Origin: Cyanobacteria bacterium FACHB-471
Lineage (GTDB): Bacteria; Cyanobacteriota; Cyanobacteriia; Elainellales; Elainellaceae
DNA length: 64,000 bases
Direction of reading: 5' to 3'
Assembly: GCA_014695345.1 (NCBI GenBank)
Contig: JACJOC010000077.1
Location: forward strand, 248,001-312,000
In this document: one piece after another, positions 33,951-43,454 of the stretch
Layout of the letters: each line of letters begins with the position of its first letter
Numbering within the stretch: the stretch's first letter is position 1
The notes under the pieces: model-generated
The model's database searches: none
Told to the model about the DNA's origin: nothing
The model's input: the letters and a program-made list of their open reading frames with translations, nothing else
Program-made: the position numbers and the translations under genes

Positions 33951-34212
33951 TTGTATAGCTGCGGTCACAAAGAAATCAGGAGTCCGTCGAAGTCTATGAC
34001 ACTCTAGGAACTGGTGAGGATGTTGAGCACCTAAATTCTTGGTGTGCGATAAATAAGGACGAGCTGTGAGAAATTATGTAGCAGGTACTACATAGTTGCA
34101 TTGGCTTTGTAAGGCGAAGGGTTGGAGAGATGTGAAGTCTCTTTTTACCCAAGTTTGAGCCTTGCTATTAATCTCGCTTCATCCTTACCTCGCTTTGTCA
34201 GGAGTTCTTTCA
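33951..34212. other. Upstream region of the exported TPR gene
   Basis: Noncoding. It ends in CAGGAG at 34199-34204, which positions the GTG start at 34213. No operator-like dyad was seen. Confidence 0.4.
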
Positions 34213-36702
34213 GTGAAACGGTTGGTTTTGCCGCTAGCTATCGCTTTAGTCGGAGTACTTTCTTGGGTCGAAACTGCGTCTGCGACCCAGCAGGCTTTAG
34301 GAGAGACATCGCAAGATGCATCGATTGCTCAGGTGATGAGTGATTCTGCAAACGATTCAGGTAGTGCGGTTGATCGGTCCTGGCAACTAATCGAGACGGG
34401 ACAGCGGTATGCAGCAACGGGGTTGCGTGAACAGGCGATCGGTATGTTGCTCGAAGCTGAGCAAGCAACCAGAAGCGTTACAGACCCAGTGACGCAAGAT
34501 CAGCTTTTAGTCAGGATCGTGGCAGAGCAGGCAAAGCTGGGCAATGCTGATTTGGCGATCGCCATCACTTCCACGATGGGCTACGAAACCTATGCCCCTG
34601 AATATTGCTGCATTCCCCTCAGAACAGAAGCGGAGAGGGCGATCGCCCAAGCCTATCTAGGCGCTGGGCAACTTGAGCAGGCAGTCCAGTTTGCCCAAAG
34701 CATCGAGTCGGCGGATTCAAAGTATCAGGTTTTAACTTGGGCGATTAATGAGTTAGCCAGTCAGGAACGCTTTGACCAGGCGATCGCCCTCACAAATAGC
34801 ATCGTGGATGATACCTATCAGAAAGTGTCAGCTCAACATACTGTTGTCAGAGCCTACGCTCGAGCTAATCGCTATGACGAAGGACTCGCATTTACCAACA
34901 CGATCCCCGAAGAGAACAATGAGCGATCAACCGCTCAATATACGCTGGCGCAAATGGCTATCCGCAATGGGCAGTACGACCAAGCGCGTCAGATTGCCCA
35001 ACAGCTTACAGACGTTAGCTCTAAAATTCAGGCTTTTACCGAGATTGCGTTTGCCTATGCAGGCATCGGTGAGTCACAGCAAGCCGTTGAGCTTATTTCT
35101 CAAGCTTATGAGTTGGCTCAAGCCAATGCCCAGATACAGCTTTACTCACAATGGGTATATAACTTTGCTCAGGTTGGGGCGTTTGATCGGGCTTTGCAAG
35201 TTGCCAATAGTGCGGAGAATGAGTACGACCAAGCTGATTCTAAAATCAGCCTTGCCCGGGCTTACCTGAACAATGGGGAGTATGAGCGTGCATTTGAGAT
35301 TGCTCAAACAGTTCAAGATGGCGAGTTGCAGCCGTTTGCAGATATTCCAGATCCAAAAGTTGAGATCTTTAATCAAATAGTCGAGCGATCGCTTGCTATC
35401 GAGCAAGATGGTCTCGCGTTGCGGGTTGCTCGAACCTATGGCAGCCCTGTCAATCAGACGAGAGCGCTGCGATTAATTGCTCAACATTATACGAACACAA
35501 ATCAGCCTGAGTCTACCGTCGCAGTTTTGGCGGAAGCGCTGGAAGTTGCTAAAACGATTGATTCAATTCCTGTTGCGATCGACCGCAACACGGTTTACAA
35601 CACGCCGAATTCTAGTTCGCTACTCAATATTGCCACCGATTATGCTCGTCTAGGCGAAACGGAGCAAGCGATCGCAACGGTTGATTTAGCCTTGCAATCC
35701 GTCCAAACCTATAATTATGCAACCAGCGGCTACTACAGCAGTATCGCAGGATTAAGAACTTCGGCGTTAACTGCGATCGCTGCCGCTTATGCAGACTTAG
35801 AACAGGACCGTCAGGCAGTTGAGACATTAAGCGCGGCTGTTTCTACGGCCGCGACCATTGAAAATACGGCTGTACGAGTTCGGGAATTAAGTCAAATTGC
35901 CAAGACGTATGGTGCAGCAGGTCAGGAAGATCGGGTTCGCGAGACTTTGACAGAAGCCTTGCAACTGAGTGAAAGCATTGCAGACCCTCAGCAAAAACTT
36001 GGGCTATGGAATGCGATCGCCGAAGCCTACGCTGCAACGGAGCAACAGGCAACTAGAGAACTGATTAATACTGCCCTACAAACCATTCAAACGTTAGATG
36101 AAAGTCAACAAGACGGACTGGTTGGGCAGTTGGCGATCGCAGTTGCTTCATCCAATTCACCAACGCTCTCCTTGGAGCTGGTTAACCAGATTTCTGATCC
36201 CATTGTGAAGACCACAATTCTGGTTGAGATCGGAGCAAAATATGCAGCTGCCAACTCCCAACCTCAAGCTGAAGTAATTGCTGCAATTGTTCAAGCGGCT
36301 GACAGCATCCCCGACAGAAACCAGCGTAACAATCTTTTGAACGACCTGATCCGCAACCAGTATGCGCCTTCTTGGTCTGGAAGCAGCCTTTGGCAGTACG
36401 ATTTTGCATCTCAACTCAATACCATGCTGCAAGCGCCTAACTTAAAAGCCTACAACTGGGCGTTGATTGCTTGGGGCTATGCCAATCATGGGCAATCAGA
36501 ACGGGCGAGTGAAGTGCTAGAAATGGGACTTGAACTGGCTGATGCGATCGCCGACCCTATTGAACAGGAGGAAATGCATTGGCAAATGCTGAATGATGCG
36601 ATCAGACTGCGGCATTACGACCTGGCAACACAAGTTGCCAATAGACTAAAGCAACCTGCTCAGCAAGCTGCGGCTCTTCGTCAAATTTCTTACCTCCAGT
36701 AA
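34213..36702 (+). CDS. Exported protein made of TPR-like repeats
   Basis: About 829 residues. GTG 34213 with AGGAG nine bases upstream gives a clean signal peptide (MKRLVLPLAIALVGVLSW, cleaved near ETASA). The upstream TTG at 34162 would add residues lacking signal character. The mature protein is a long array of degenerate 34-38 residue helical pairs (for example AIAQAYLGAGQLEQAVQFAQ, and ARAYLNNGEYERAFEIAQTV, and ARLGETEQAIATVDLALQSV), i.e. a TPR solenoid for protein contacts in the periplasm. No enzymatic motif. A strong terminator follows. Confidence 0.85.
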   Translation: MKRLVLPLAIALVGVLSWVETASATQQALGETSQDASIAQVMSDSANDSGSAVDRSWQLIETGQRYAATGLREQAIGMLLEAEQATRSVTDPVTQDQLLVRIVAEQAKLGNADLAIAITSTMGYETYAPEYCCIPLRTEAERAIAQAYLGAGQLEQAVQFAQSIESADSKYQVLTWAINELASQERFDQAIALTNSIVDDTYQKVSAQHTVVRAYARANRYDEGLAFTNTIPEENNERSTAQYTLAQMAIRNGQYDQARQIAQQLTDVSSKIQAFTEIAFAYAGIGESQQAVELISQAYELAQANAQIQLYSQWVYNFAQVGAFDRALQVANSAENEYDQADSKISLARAYLNNGEYERAFEIAQTVQDGELQPFADIPDPKVEIFNQIVERSLAIEQDGLALRVARTYGSPVNQTRALRLIAQHYTNTNQPESTVAVLAEALEVAKTIDSIPVAIDRNTVYNTPNSSSLLNIATDYARLGETEQAIATVDLALQSVQTYNYATSGYYSSIAGLRTSALTAIAAAYADLEQDRQAVETLSAAVSTAATIENTAVRVRELSQIAKTYGAAGQEDRVRETLTEALQLSESIADPQQKLGLWNAIAEAYAATEQQATRELINTALQTIQTLDESQQDGLVGQLAIAVASSNSPTLSLELVNQISDPIVKTTILVEIGAKYAAANSQPQAEVIAAIVQAADSIPDRNQRNNLLNDLIRNQYAPSWSGSSLWQYDFASQLNTMLQAPNLKAYNWALIAWGYANHGQSERASEVLEMGLELADAIADPIEQEEMHWQMLNDAIRLRHYDLATQVANRLKQPAQQAAALRQISYLQ

Positions 36703-36719
36703 TGCCCCTTTGACTAAGG

Positions 36720-36768
36720 CTACAGATGGAAGGGCACCCCGCGACGCGGGGTGCCCTTCCATCTGTAG
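36720..36768. terminator. Long perfect hairpin between convergent genes
   Basis: CTACAGATGGAAGGGCACCC plus CGCG is mirrored around one central base, giving a 24-bp palindromic arm, followed by CTTGTTTTTG. It lies 18 bp after the TPR gene and 22 bp from the end of the CHRD gene, so it can end both transcripts. Confidence 0.9.
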
Positions 36769-36789
36769 CTTGTTTTTGTAGAAACGGTA

Positions 36790-37386
36790 TTAGTTAACTT
36801 TCAATTCATCCCGGCGCTTCTTTGAGCGAGAAATGAGTCCAAGTGTGCCAACGGTTAGCATTCCCAAAACCATAGCGGGTTCTGGAACAGATTCAGCTGC
36901 TTCAAAAGATTCGATTTGACCGCGAATTTCGCCGCCAGGAAAGGCTGCGGAATGAACGTTGAAATAGTAGCCGCCCGCTAAGAAACTGTTAAAAACCACG
37001 TCGGGAGTCACCATGCCTGCGGCAAGTACATCGTTGGAAGTATAGTCTCCGACGATGGTGCCTGATGTAGTGCCTCTAAAACTGTCGATGCTGTCCAGAA
37101 AGTGAACCACAGGACCATTGGTGCCGCGCTCGCCAAGGTGAATATGTCCGTCTGCAAGCGGCCCTTCCAATCCAGCGTATTCGACCGTGTAGTTAAATAC
37201 CCAACTTGTTACGTCTCCAACTAGTGTTCCTGTTGCAGTACCCTGAGCTGAACTGGTGCTAATGTTAGGCGCGACTTCTTGCTCAGCTTCTAGCGGAACG
37301 GAATAGGAGAAGGTTGCTGCTTGTGCAACTTGAGGGGCGATCGCAAATCCTGCACCCAAAAGACCAATCATCCACAATTGCTTCAT
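36790..37386 (-). CDS. CHRD-domain exported protein with PEP-CTERM anchor
   Basis: ATG 37386 has GAGGAAA about 10 bases upstream and yields MKQLWMIGLLGAGFAIAPQV, a proper signal peptide ending in AQAA. The CHRD domain follows (VPLEAEQEVAPNISTSSAQG; HIHLGERGTNGPVVHFLD; YYFNVHSAAFPGGEIRGQI). The C-terminus is a PEP-CTERM signal: VPEPAMVLGMLTVGTLGLIS and then basic residues, recognised by an exosortase. The protein is likely displayed or secreted. Function of CHRD domains in bacteria is unknown. Confidence 0.85.
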   Translation of the reverse strand: MKQLWMIGLLGAGFAIAPQVAQAATFSYSVPLEAEQEVAPNISTSSAQGTATGTLVGDVTSWVFNYTVEYAGLEGPLADGHIHLGERGTNGPVVHFLDSIDSFRGTTSGTIVGDYTSNDVLAAGMVTPDVVFNSFLAGGYYFNVHSAAFPGGEIRGQIESFEAAESVPEPAMVLGMLTVGTLGLISRSKKRRDELKVN

Positions 37387-37510
37387 AAGAAATTTCCTCA
37401 CAGTTAGAAAGTTAACGGGTCGGCTACTCAGAGAAACCACTGTCTTTATCTACGAGCTCAACTTTCAATTGGATTGATCTTTCTTTTTTTGACTGGAACT
37501 TAAAAATTGC

Positions 37511-37541
37511 TTGACTTTCCAGTCAACTGGAGGCTCTAAAA
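37511..37541 (+). promoter_or_regulatory. MerR-type promoter (19-bp spacer) before the DUF305 gene
   Basis: TTGACT and CTAAAA are separated by 19 bp, longer than the usual 17. The spacer carries an imperfect dyad, ACTTTCCAGT-CA-ACTGGAGGCT, with 7 of 10 positions matching. CueR/ZntR-type regulators act on exactly such over-spaced promoters, and the core resembles the copper-type CTTCC/GGAAG dyad. No merR gene is in the window. Confidence 0.65.
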
Positions 37542-37620
37542 CAAGAATTAGACCTGAACTAGATCTGATGGATAGTCTTAGATCCAAAAGATGTGTTCTT
37601 GTCTGTAAAGAGTTAGGAGT

Positions 37621-38307
37621 ATGAAGCAGAAAACTATGAAACTCAGAAGCACTCTACTAGCACTAACCCTTAGCGGTTCATTAACCGTTCTGTCATTTGG
37701 ACTTGCTGCCTGTTCTCCTTCCGAATCTTCGACCCAACCTGAGGTCAGCCAAGAATCCGGTACCGCAATGGAAGGGATGAACCACGGTGCACATGCCATG
37801 AATATGGATTTAGGCCCTGCCGATGAAAGCTTTGACCTGCGGTTTATTGACGCGATGATTTTGCATCATCAGGGGGCTGTCGAAATGGCACAAACGGCGT
37901 TGGAGCAATCCAGTCGAGATGAAATTAAGCAATTATCCCAGACGATTATCGCCGCCCAAGAGCAAGAAATTCAGCAAATGCAGGAATGGCGACAAACCTG
38001 GTATCCTGATGCAGCAAATGAACCAATGATGTATCACGCTGAAGCAGATCACATGATGCCAATGACTGAAGAGATGAAGGCAAGCATGGCGATGAATATC
38101 GATTTAGGATCTGCTGATGAAGAGTTTGACTTGCGCTTTATTGACGCAATGGTTCCTCATCACGAAGGGGCAGTGACAATGGCTGAAGAGGCGCTAGAAA
38201 AGAGCGATCGCCCCGAAATTCAGCAGCTAGCTCAGGAGATTATTGACAGTCAGCAGCCTGAAATTGATCAGATGAATCAATGGAAGCAAAGCTGGTATGG
38301 GCAATAG
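37621..38307 (+). CDS. Lipoprotein with two DUF305 domains
   Basis: A 228-residue protein. A lipobox, FGLAACSP, follows the signal helix, so it is membrane-anchored outside the cytoplasm. Two copies of DUF305 follow, each with the core FDLRFIDAMxxHHxGAVxMA (residues about 70-90 and 170-190), separated by a Met/His-rich linker (MMYHAEADHMMPMTEEMKA). DUF305 proteins are ferritin-like four-helix bundles, and the Met/His content suggests copper or silver binding (inference). The MerR-type promoter upstream supports metal-responsive expression. ATG 37636 is an alternative start. Confidence 0.87.
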   Translation: MKQKTMKLRSTLLALTLSGSLTVLSFGLAACSPSESSTQPEVSQESGTAMEGMNHGAHAMNMDLGPADESFDLRFIDAMILHHQGAVEMAQTALEQSSRDEIKQLSQTIIAAQEQEIQQMQEWRQTWYPDAANEPMMYHAEADHMMPMTEEMKASMAMNIDLGSADEEFDLRFIDAMVPHHEGAVTMAEEALEKSDRPEIQQLAQEIIDSQQPEIDQMNQWKQSWYGQ

Positions 38308-38387
38308 TTTGGCATAGCTAATAGTCATTGCGGTATCGCTTCATTTCTGCCTCCAAAGGGAGCGATGCCGCTTCTTTGAGTTTGACC

Positions 38388-38819
38388 TCAGTTTGGAGTT
38401 TGGCGAGGAGGAAGGATTGAATGTACCCGATTTAGTAATTCTTCATACTCGATTGGTTTACGTAAAAAGCCATCGGCACCCACCTCAAACCCTTCTGCTG
38501 CCTTGGGTTGGTCATACGCTGTAATCAGTAAGATGGGAATAAACGGAAGCTGGCGGTTTTGACGGATTTGTCGAGTTACCTCAAAACCGCTCATGTCTGG
38601 CATCATGACATCGAGTAACACTAAATCTGGCGGTTCTTCTGCAATTTTAGCTAGAGCTGCATAGCCGCTATCTGCGACTTCGACTCGATACCCTTCCTCC
38701 TCTAAAAGAACCTTGAGTAGAAATGAATTATCTGGAAGATCATCCACAACCAGAATTCTGTCAGCGGTGACAGCTACCTCATTCAACAGAGCAACCATAG
38801 GACAACAACCAGGTATCAA
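38388..38819 (-). CDS. Single-domain response regulator
   Basis: A 143-residue receiver protein: ILVVDDLPDNSFLL holds the acidic pair, DLVLLDVMMPDMSG the phosphorylated Asp, LLITAYDQ the Thr, and FLRKPIEYEEL the conserved Lys. No output domain is attached, so it probably signals through protein contacts (CheY-like). Met8 may be the true start. The partner kinase is not adjacent. Confidence 0.85.
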   Translation of the reverse strand: MIPGCCPMVALLNEVAVTADRILVVDDLPDNSFLLKVLLEEEGYRVEVADSGYAALAKIAEEPPDLVLLDVMMPDMSGFEVTRQIRQNRQLPFIPILLITAYDQPKAAEGFEVGADGFLRKPIEYEELLNRVHSILPPRQTPN

Positions 38820-38926
38820 GTCTTAAAAGACTATTTAAACTAGATTGTCGTCGTTTGAAGACTCATTGTCCTCACTCATTAGAAGCATTGTTGCCATTTG
38901 TTAGCCGCTTGCCCACTGCTGGCAGC

Positions 38927-39430
38927 CTACCGGAGTTTCACATCGTTGTTCCGAGGGGGGGAATGGCTTGAATCTTCTGTTTGCTTAGAGTCAAAGTCAG
39001 AGCAGGCGATCGCCCGTTCCGTAGCTGCGTCTAGCGGATTCACTGCACACTTAAGGTATGCGCTGCTAGTGTAAAAGCGACAGTTTTTACAGGGAATTTG
39101 GCTAGCAGGTTGAAGCTTCTTAAGCCTGCTCTGGGTAAATCGAAAGCCTTCCGAGAAGGCAAAAAACAGTACAACCCAAACGATGGCAAACCAAAGCGGC
39201 AGCAACAACCAGGCAGCATCCGTAGCTTTAAATTCTGATCGAGTAGATTCAGAGGTAGACTGAGCGATCGCGGTTTCAGTCCAGACTGCGTTTGTCAAAG
39301 GTTGAGAAGCTGGCTCGTCAGTCGTTGCGTGCATCAACTGTGTGGTTTCAATGCTCTCGCTTGGGCGACTTCCTGACGTTAGGTCACTCACGTTTCTGGT
39401 CAATCCCTGTTCAGACGATGTATCAACACT
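38927..39430 (-). CDS. Membrane protein with cytoplasmic Cys cluster, unknown function
   Basis: About 167 residues from ATG 39430; an upstream in-frame TTG at 39484 is possible. Residues about 1-75 are polar, a single membrane helix (AAWLLLPLWFAIVWVVLFFA) follows, and then a compact Cys motif, IPCKNCRFYTSSAYLKCAVN followed by IACSDF. C-x2-C-x10-C-x17-C spacing suggests a zinc or iron-sulfur site; similar short tails are seen in cyanobacterial hypothetical proteins. Function unknown. Confidence 0.65.
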   Translation of the reverse strand, partial: SVDTSSEQGLTRNVSDLTSGSRPSESIETTQLMHATTDEPASQPLTNAVWTETAIAQSTSESTRSEFKATDAAWLLLPLWFAIVWVVLFFAFSEGFRFTQSRLKKLQPASQIPCKNCRFYTSSAYLKCAVNPLDAATERAIACSDFDSKQTEDSSHSPPRNNDVKLR

Positions 39431-39632
39431 CATGTTGCTTATAACCCTACCAGAAGCACACGCCTGTACAAACTTGTCAAACAACCTACCCCAAAGTCAG
39501 AGTAGCTCTAGTCCTTTGGATATCTTTATAACTAATTTGTGCTGGGCAGCGTCTCTGTCAAAGGTTCGGGTTTTATTGGTTCAAGGCATTCAAGATCTGC
39601 TTTAGTTACACTCTCGTGAATTAATTTGTGAA

Positions 39633-40328
39633 TTAATGAGTTAAGTTGGCGATCGCTGCGACTACTTCTGCGGGCTGAACGGGCTTTGTAAGGCAAAGCT
39701 GAACGTTTTGCAAAAAGTCATCTTCAAGTTTGGAGGCAGTTAGAGTGATCGTCAAGATTTCTCTACTCTGAGCGTTCTCGACTGCTTTAATCTGATTCAT
39801 CAAAGCAGGTCCGTCTATTTCAACAAAACTAGTATCGATGATCACAACATCTGGCTGAAGCTGATCAAGTTTGACGATCGCCACTTTGGGAGTAACTACA
39901 ATTGCCCAAAATCCGTGAGCCTCCAAAAATTCTAGAAGGCGATCGCCTTCTGCCAGTGGTGAAACCACCAGGACGCACAAACTGCCAAGCGGCATGAAGC
40001 TAGATCGATATTCGGGCCGGTGTGCTTTGCCCCAGTTACACATCAGTTCCATAATGGGGCGAATTGTCTCACCATAAGGCGTGAGCGAATATTCAATGCG
40101 AGACGCAGTTGCACGATGGGCTTGGCGACGAATCAAGCCATCTGCCTCCAGTTCTCGCAACTGTTGCGTCAGCACCTTGTGAGTGATGCCGGGCATTAGC
40201 TGTTTCAACTCGCTAAAATGCTTTGTTTCCTGCCTCAACCACCACAGGATGACACACTTCCATTTACCCCCAATCACTTTAAGCGTGATTTCTACCGGCG
40301 AGTTGTACTTTGCCTCAGACCTTCTCAT
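39633..40328 (-). CDS. HxlR-type regulator fused to a degenerate receiver-like domain
   Basis: ATG 40328 has AAAGGGG about 3-9 bases upstream and gives MRRSEAKYNSPVEITLKVIG, a normal HxlR opening; an open GTG start at 40457 would add 43 residues of low similarity. Residues 1-105 are the HxlR winged helix (GGKWKCVILWWLRQETKHFS; GITHKVLTQQLRELEADGLI). Residues about 112-231 resemble a response-regulator receiver: CVLVVSPLAEGDRLLEFLEA, DVVIIDTSFVEIDG (Asp retained), LTITLTAS and CLTKPVQPAEV (Lys retained). The N-terminal acidic pair is missing, so phosphorylation is doubtful. HxlR proteins usually sense electrophiles or redox state. Confidence 0.78.
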   Translation of the reverse strand: MRRSEAKYNSPVEITLKVIGGKWKCVILWWLRQETKHFSELKQLMPGITHKVLTQQLRELEADGLIRRQAHRATASRIEYSLTPYGETIRPIMELMCNWGKAHRPEYRSSFMPLGSLCVLVVSPLAEGDRLLEFLEAHGFWAIVVTPKVAIVKLDQLQPDVVIIDTSFVEIDGPALMNQIKAVENAQSREILTITLTASKLEDDFLQNVQLCLTKPVQPAEVVAAIANLTH

Positions 40329-40457
40329 TGCCCCTTTGGTATCATCCTTGTCTCTATTGGGTGGCTCGTGCCATCCTGTAATGTCTCCGTCGGTGGTTGA
40401 ATCATCAGGTGATAAACCTACGAAAGCCCTCTGATGATAAGTCCCGATAGCAATCAC

Positions 40458-41257
40458 AGTTTTCAGCTAGCTGATTAAGTGAGCTAGTTAGACTTTGTTG
40501 AATAGAGTCAACCCTAATGGCAATGGTGAAAGTGAGATTTATTCCTAGCTTATGGTGTAGAACTTCTGTTTTGTGAAGAGGCTCCAACCTCCAGATAGAC
40601 ATACGGACAAACGCAAACAGTAGATGCTAGATGAATGAATTTAGGATCATGCTGTCAGTGTAAACCCTATTGCCCAGAAGATCCGTAGCGATCGCTCTGG
40701 GAAACTTCACACTTGATCACAATGTTCCTTAATGAACTGTATCGTTGGCGTGAGATTGTCTAACTCTTAAGGTAGAAGTTAACCGTAGGGGGAGGCAGTA
40801 TTCTAGGTCCAACAGTGAGTTAAAAGCGATACGAAATACTCAAACTTAAAGATCCTTCCTTTAATCCAGCTATGACGTTCACACCTAAACTGTGAACAAG
40901 AGAATGCAGGGCTTAGCCTCTAACTAGAGGCTTTATTCCTGTACCGTTTCCATCTCAATTGAGGTTGAGATGGACTGTATCCGTTTTATCGCTTCCGATC
41001 TCGTTGCTTACCTCACTGGCTGATTGCTGGTGAAGGATAGATCTGGGCATAAAAGACAGTGTTGATGCTCAAACTTGTCTTGAACCAAGCACCCTCAAAT
41101 CTTGGCTCAAGGGAAGTCACCTGGGATGTAGGGGGGCAAACCTCAAATTCCAGGTTCATCAGTTGAGATCTTCAACTTGAGTGAGTTTGATCAACGTCTC
41201 TTGTAGGCAAATTACCTTCTGACTCTTCAACAGTTGCGTTGAGGGGCAGCTTTTAGT
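40458..41257. other. Long upstream region of the porin gene
   Basis: Eight hundred bases without a credible gene. Two adjacent hairpins stand at 40915-40932 and 40950-40973. The sequence ends with GAGGGG at 41241-41246 before the porin start. The length and hairpins suggest a long 5' leader or an independent small RNA. Confidence 0.45.
40915..40973. ncRNA. Two adjacent hairpins; possible leader or small RNA
   Basis: AGCCTCTA-AC-TAGAGGCT is followed 17 bases later by CCATCTCAA-TTGAGG-TTGAGATGG. Both stems are perfect. They stand about 285 bp upstream of an outer-membrane porin gene, a common target of small RNA or leader control. No known RNA family is recognised. Confidence 0.3.
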
Positions 41258-43264
41258 GTGGTGGAAAAAATGTATAACCTTTTACGGCTCTCTCAATCCT
41301 TCCTACTCGTTAGTTCTCTCGTAGCAGCAGGCAGTTTGATCGGGTCTTCTCCTGTGAAGGCCGATTCGGTAGTGGTAGATGACAATGGGGCAACGAATGC
41401 AGCGATCGCACCCGAAACCGAGTTTGAAATAGCTGATTTTGAAAGTGTTAGTGAGAATCATAATTCAGCTATTGAACAAGCTGCTGAGCCAATGGCATCT
41501 GTTAACAGTACCGCCGTCAATCCAAACAGCAATTCAATTTCTCAAAGTCTATTTAGTTTAGAGACTGATTCTCAACCCGATTTACAAACTAATCCTCAAG
41601 CGAATTTGCAAGATAGCTCTCAAGCTAGTTCTGAGGCTTTTGCTGAAGACTCTACAGCTGCATCGCTCCCAGCATTAACTGAACCAGTATCAACTGAGTC
41701 GGTTGTAGCTCAATCGGTTGATCAGCCAGTCGCTCAGTCAGTTGCCCAGTCAACGGTGGCTCCAAGTGATACTCAAGTTGAAGTACTTGCTAATCCACTT
41801 GAAGACTCTCAGGGGATGGCTCAACTAACTTCCGTTTCTCAACTTTCTGATGTGCAACCTACCGATTGGGCTTTTCAAGCGTTACAGTCTTTAGTTGAAC
41901 GATACGGTGTCATTGCAGGCTATCCCGATGGCACGTTTCGGGGCAATCGTGCGCTGACTCGATATGAATTTGCGGCTGGACTCAATGCTGCCCTCGACCG
42001 AGTCAATGAATTAATTGCAGCTGGCTTGGCAGAAACGGTCACGCGAGAAGACCTGGCAACGTTGCAACGCTTGCAAGAAGAGTTTGCGGCTGAACTGGCA
42101 ACCCTTCGCGGTCGAGTCGATGTGCTGGAAGCACGAACAGCTGAACTGGAAGCTAACCAATTTTCTACCACTACAGTATTAAATGGTGAGGTGATTTTTG
42201 GACTGGTTAGCGTCATAGATGGCAACAACGCTAATGATGAACCAATCGATCGCAATCCTACCTTTGGTTATCGGGTGCGGCTAAACTTGGAAACTAGCTT
42301 TACGGGTGAAGACCTGTTGACTACTCGTTTCCAGGCAAATAACATCACTCCTCTAGGTGGCACTAATGAGGGTGTGCTGCAAACCAATGAAGGACGAGTC
42401 GAATTTGACGGCGACAGCGACAATGAGTTCCAACTAGGGCTATTGCGTTATCGCTTCCCGCTGGGCGATCGCACCAACATTTACCTTGCCGCCACGGGCA
42501 ACGGCTTTGTTGACTTAGATGCATCTGCCCAACTCACCCCCTACCTCGACGGCAGTGCTGTTTCCCTGTTTGCCCTGCGTAACCCGATTTACAACTATTC
42601 CTCAGGGGCAGGTTTCGGTATCAGGCACTTCTTGACCGACGATATTGAAATTAACTTGGGCTATCTCGTGCCCGATGCAGGCAACCCTGACCCCGGTAGT
42701 GGTTTGTTTAACGGTAAGTACGGCGCACTCGCTCAAGCGATCTTCTATGGGTTTGACCAGCGCTTGCGGATTGGCTTGAGCTACATCAACAGCTACACCC
42801 CTTCCGATGAGTTTTTTGGCCCTGCCACAGGCAGTAACCTGGCAAACGAAACGTTCGATCGCCCTGTTTCTGTCAATTCCTACGGCGTTTCTGGTACGTT
42901 CACCCTGACTCCTGGTCTTGCTGTCGGTGGATGGGTTGGCTATTCTAACCACCGCTACATCGGTAGAGGGGATGGAAATGTATGGACGTGGGCAGCTAGC
43001 GTCGCCTTCCCTGACCTGGGTGGTGAAGGCAATCTGGGAGGCATCCTGGTGGGGATGGAACCTCGACTCACGGAGATCGACGACTCAGTCAACGGTGGAG
43101 AAACTGACCCCGACACTTCACTACACTTAGAGGCGTATTACAAGTATCGGCTGTCAGACAACATTGAAATTACCCCTGGCGTGATTTGGCTAACTGCGCC
43201 TAACCACGACGCTGATAATGATGATGCGATCATTGGTGTTCTGAGAACCGTGTTCCGCTTCTAA
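41258..43264 (+). CDS. SLH-domain outer membrane porin, OprB family (iron uptake porin type)
   Basis: A 668-residue protein. GAGGGG lies 11 bases before GTG 41258; ATG 41270 is possible. After a signal peptide ending near SSPVKADS comes a 150-residue Gln/Ser/Ala-rich linker. One SLH domain follows (VQPTDWAFQALQSLVERYGV, IAGYPDGTFRGNRALTRYEF), binding the peptidoglycan polymer, then a coiled coil (LATLQRLQEEFAAELATLRG). The OprB barrel runs from about residue 305 to a C-terminal Phe (GVLRTVFRF). Cyanobacterial porins of this layout carry inorganic ions, including iron. The linker is longer than usual. Confidence 0.88.
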   Translation: MVEKMYNLLRLSQSFLLVSSLVAAGSLIGSSPVKADSVVVDDNGATNAAIAPETEFEIADFESVSENHNSAIEQAAEPMASVNSTAVNPNSNSISQSLFSLETDSQPDLQTNPQANLQDSSQASSEAFAEDSTAASLPALTEPVSTESVVAQSVDQPVAQSVAQSTVAPSDTQVEVLANPLEDSQGMAQLTSVSQLSDVQPTDWAFQALQSLVERYGVIAGYPDGTFRGNRALTRYEFAAGLNAALDRVNELIAAGLAETVTREDLATLQRLQEEFAAELATLRGRVDVLEARTAELEANQFSTTTVLNGEVIFGLVSVIDGNNANDEPIDRNPTFGYRVRLNLETSFTGEDLLTTRFQANNITPLGGTNEGVLQTNEGRVEFDGDSDNEFQLGLLRYRFPLGDRTNIYLAATGNGFVDLDASAQLTPYLDGSAVSLFALRNPIYNYSSGAGFGIRHFLTDDIEINLGYLVPDAGNPDPGSGLFNGKYGALAQAIFYGFDQRLRIGLSYINSYTPSDEFFGPATGSNLANETFDRPVSVNSYGVSGTFTLTPGLAVGGWVGYSNHRYIGRGDGNVWTWAASVAFPDLGGEGNLGGILVGMEPRLTEIDDSVNGGETDPDTSLHLEAYYKYRLSDNIEITPGVIWLTAPNHDADNDDAIIGVLRTVFRF

Positions 43265-43386
43265 CGGAGTCGGATTGTGTTGAGGGTGAGTGTTGAACCA
43301 TTTGCCAGTCCTCCCGATCATCACCTATTGTTCACTGTATCAAACCTTGAATTACCCATTAGTAATGTAGTCATGGTGAAATGCTG

Positions 43387-43419
43387 AGAGCTGCGACTTC
43401 TTTAAGAAGTCGCAGCTCT
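43387..43419. terminator. Perfect 16-bp hairpin between convergent genes
   Basis: AGAGCTGCGACTTCTT is mirrored around a single base. It lies 122 bp after the porin gene and 35 bp from the end of the pirin gene on the other strand, and could end both transcripts. Confidence 0.85.
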
Positions 43420-43454
43420 TAATCCCTAAGGGGACATCTAGTTAGCGATCGCCA

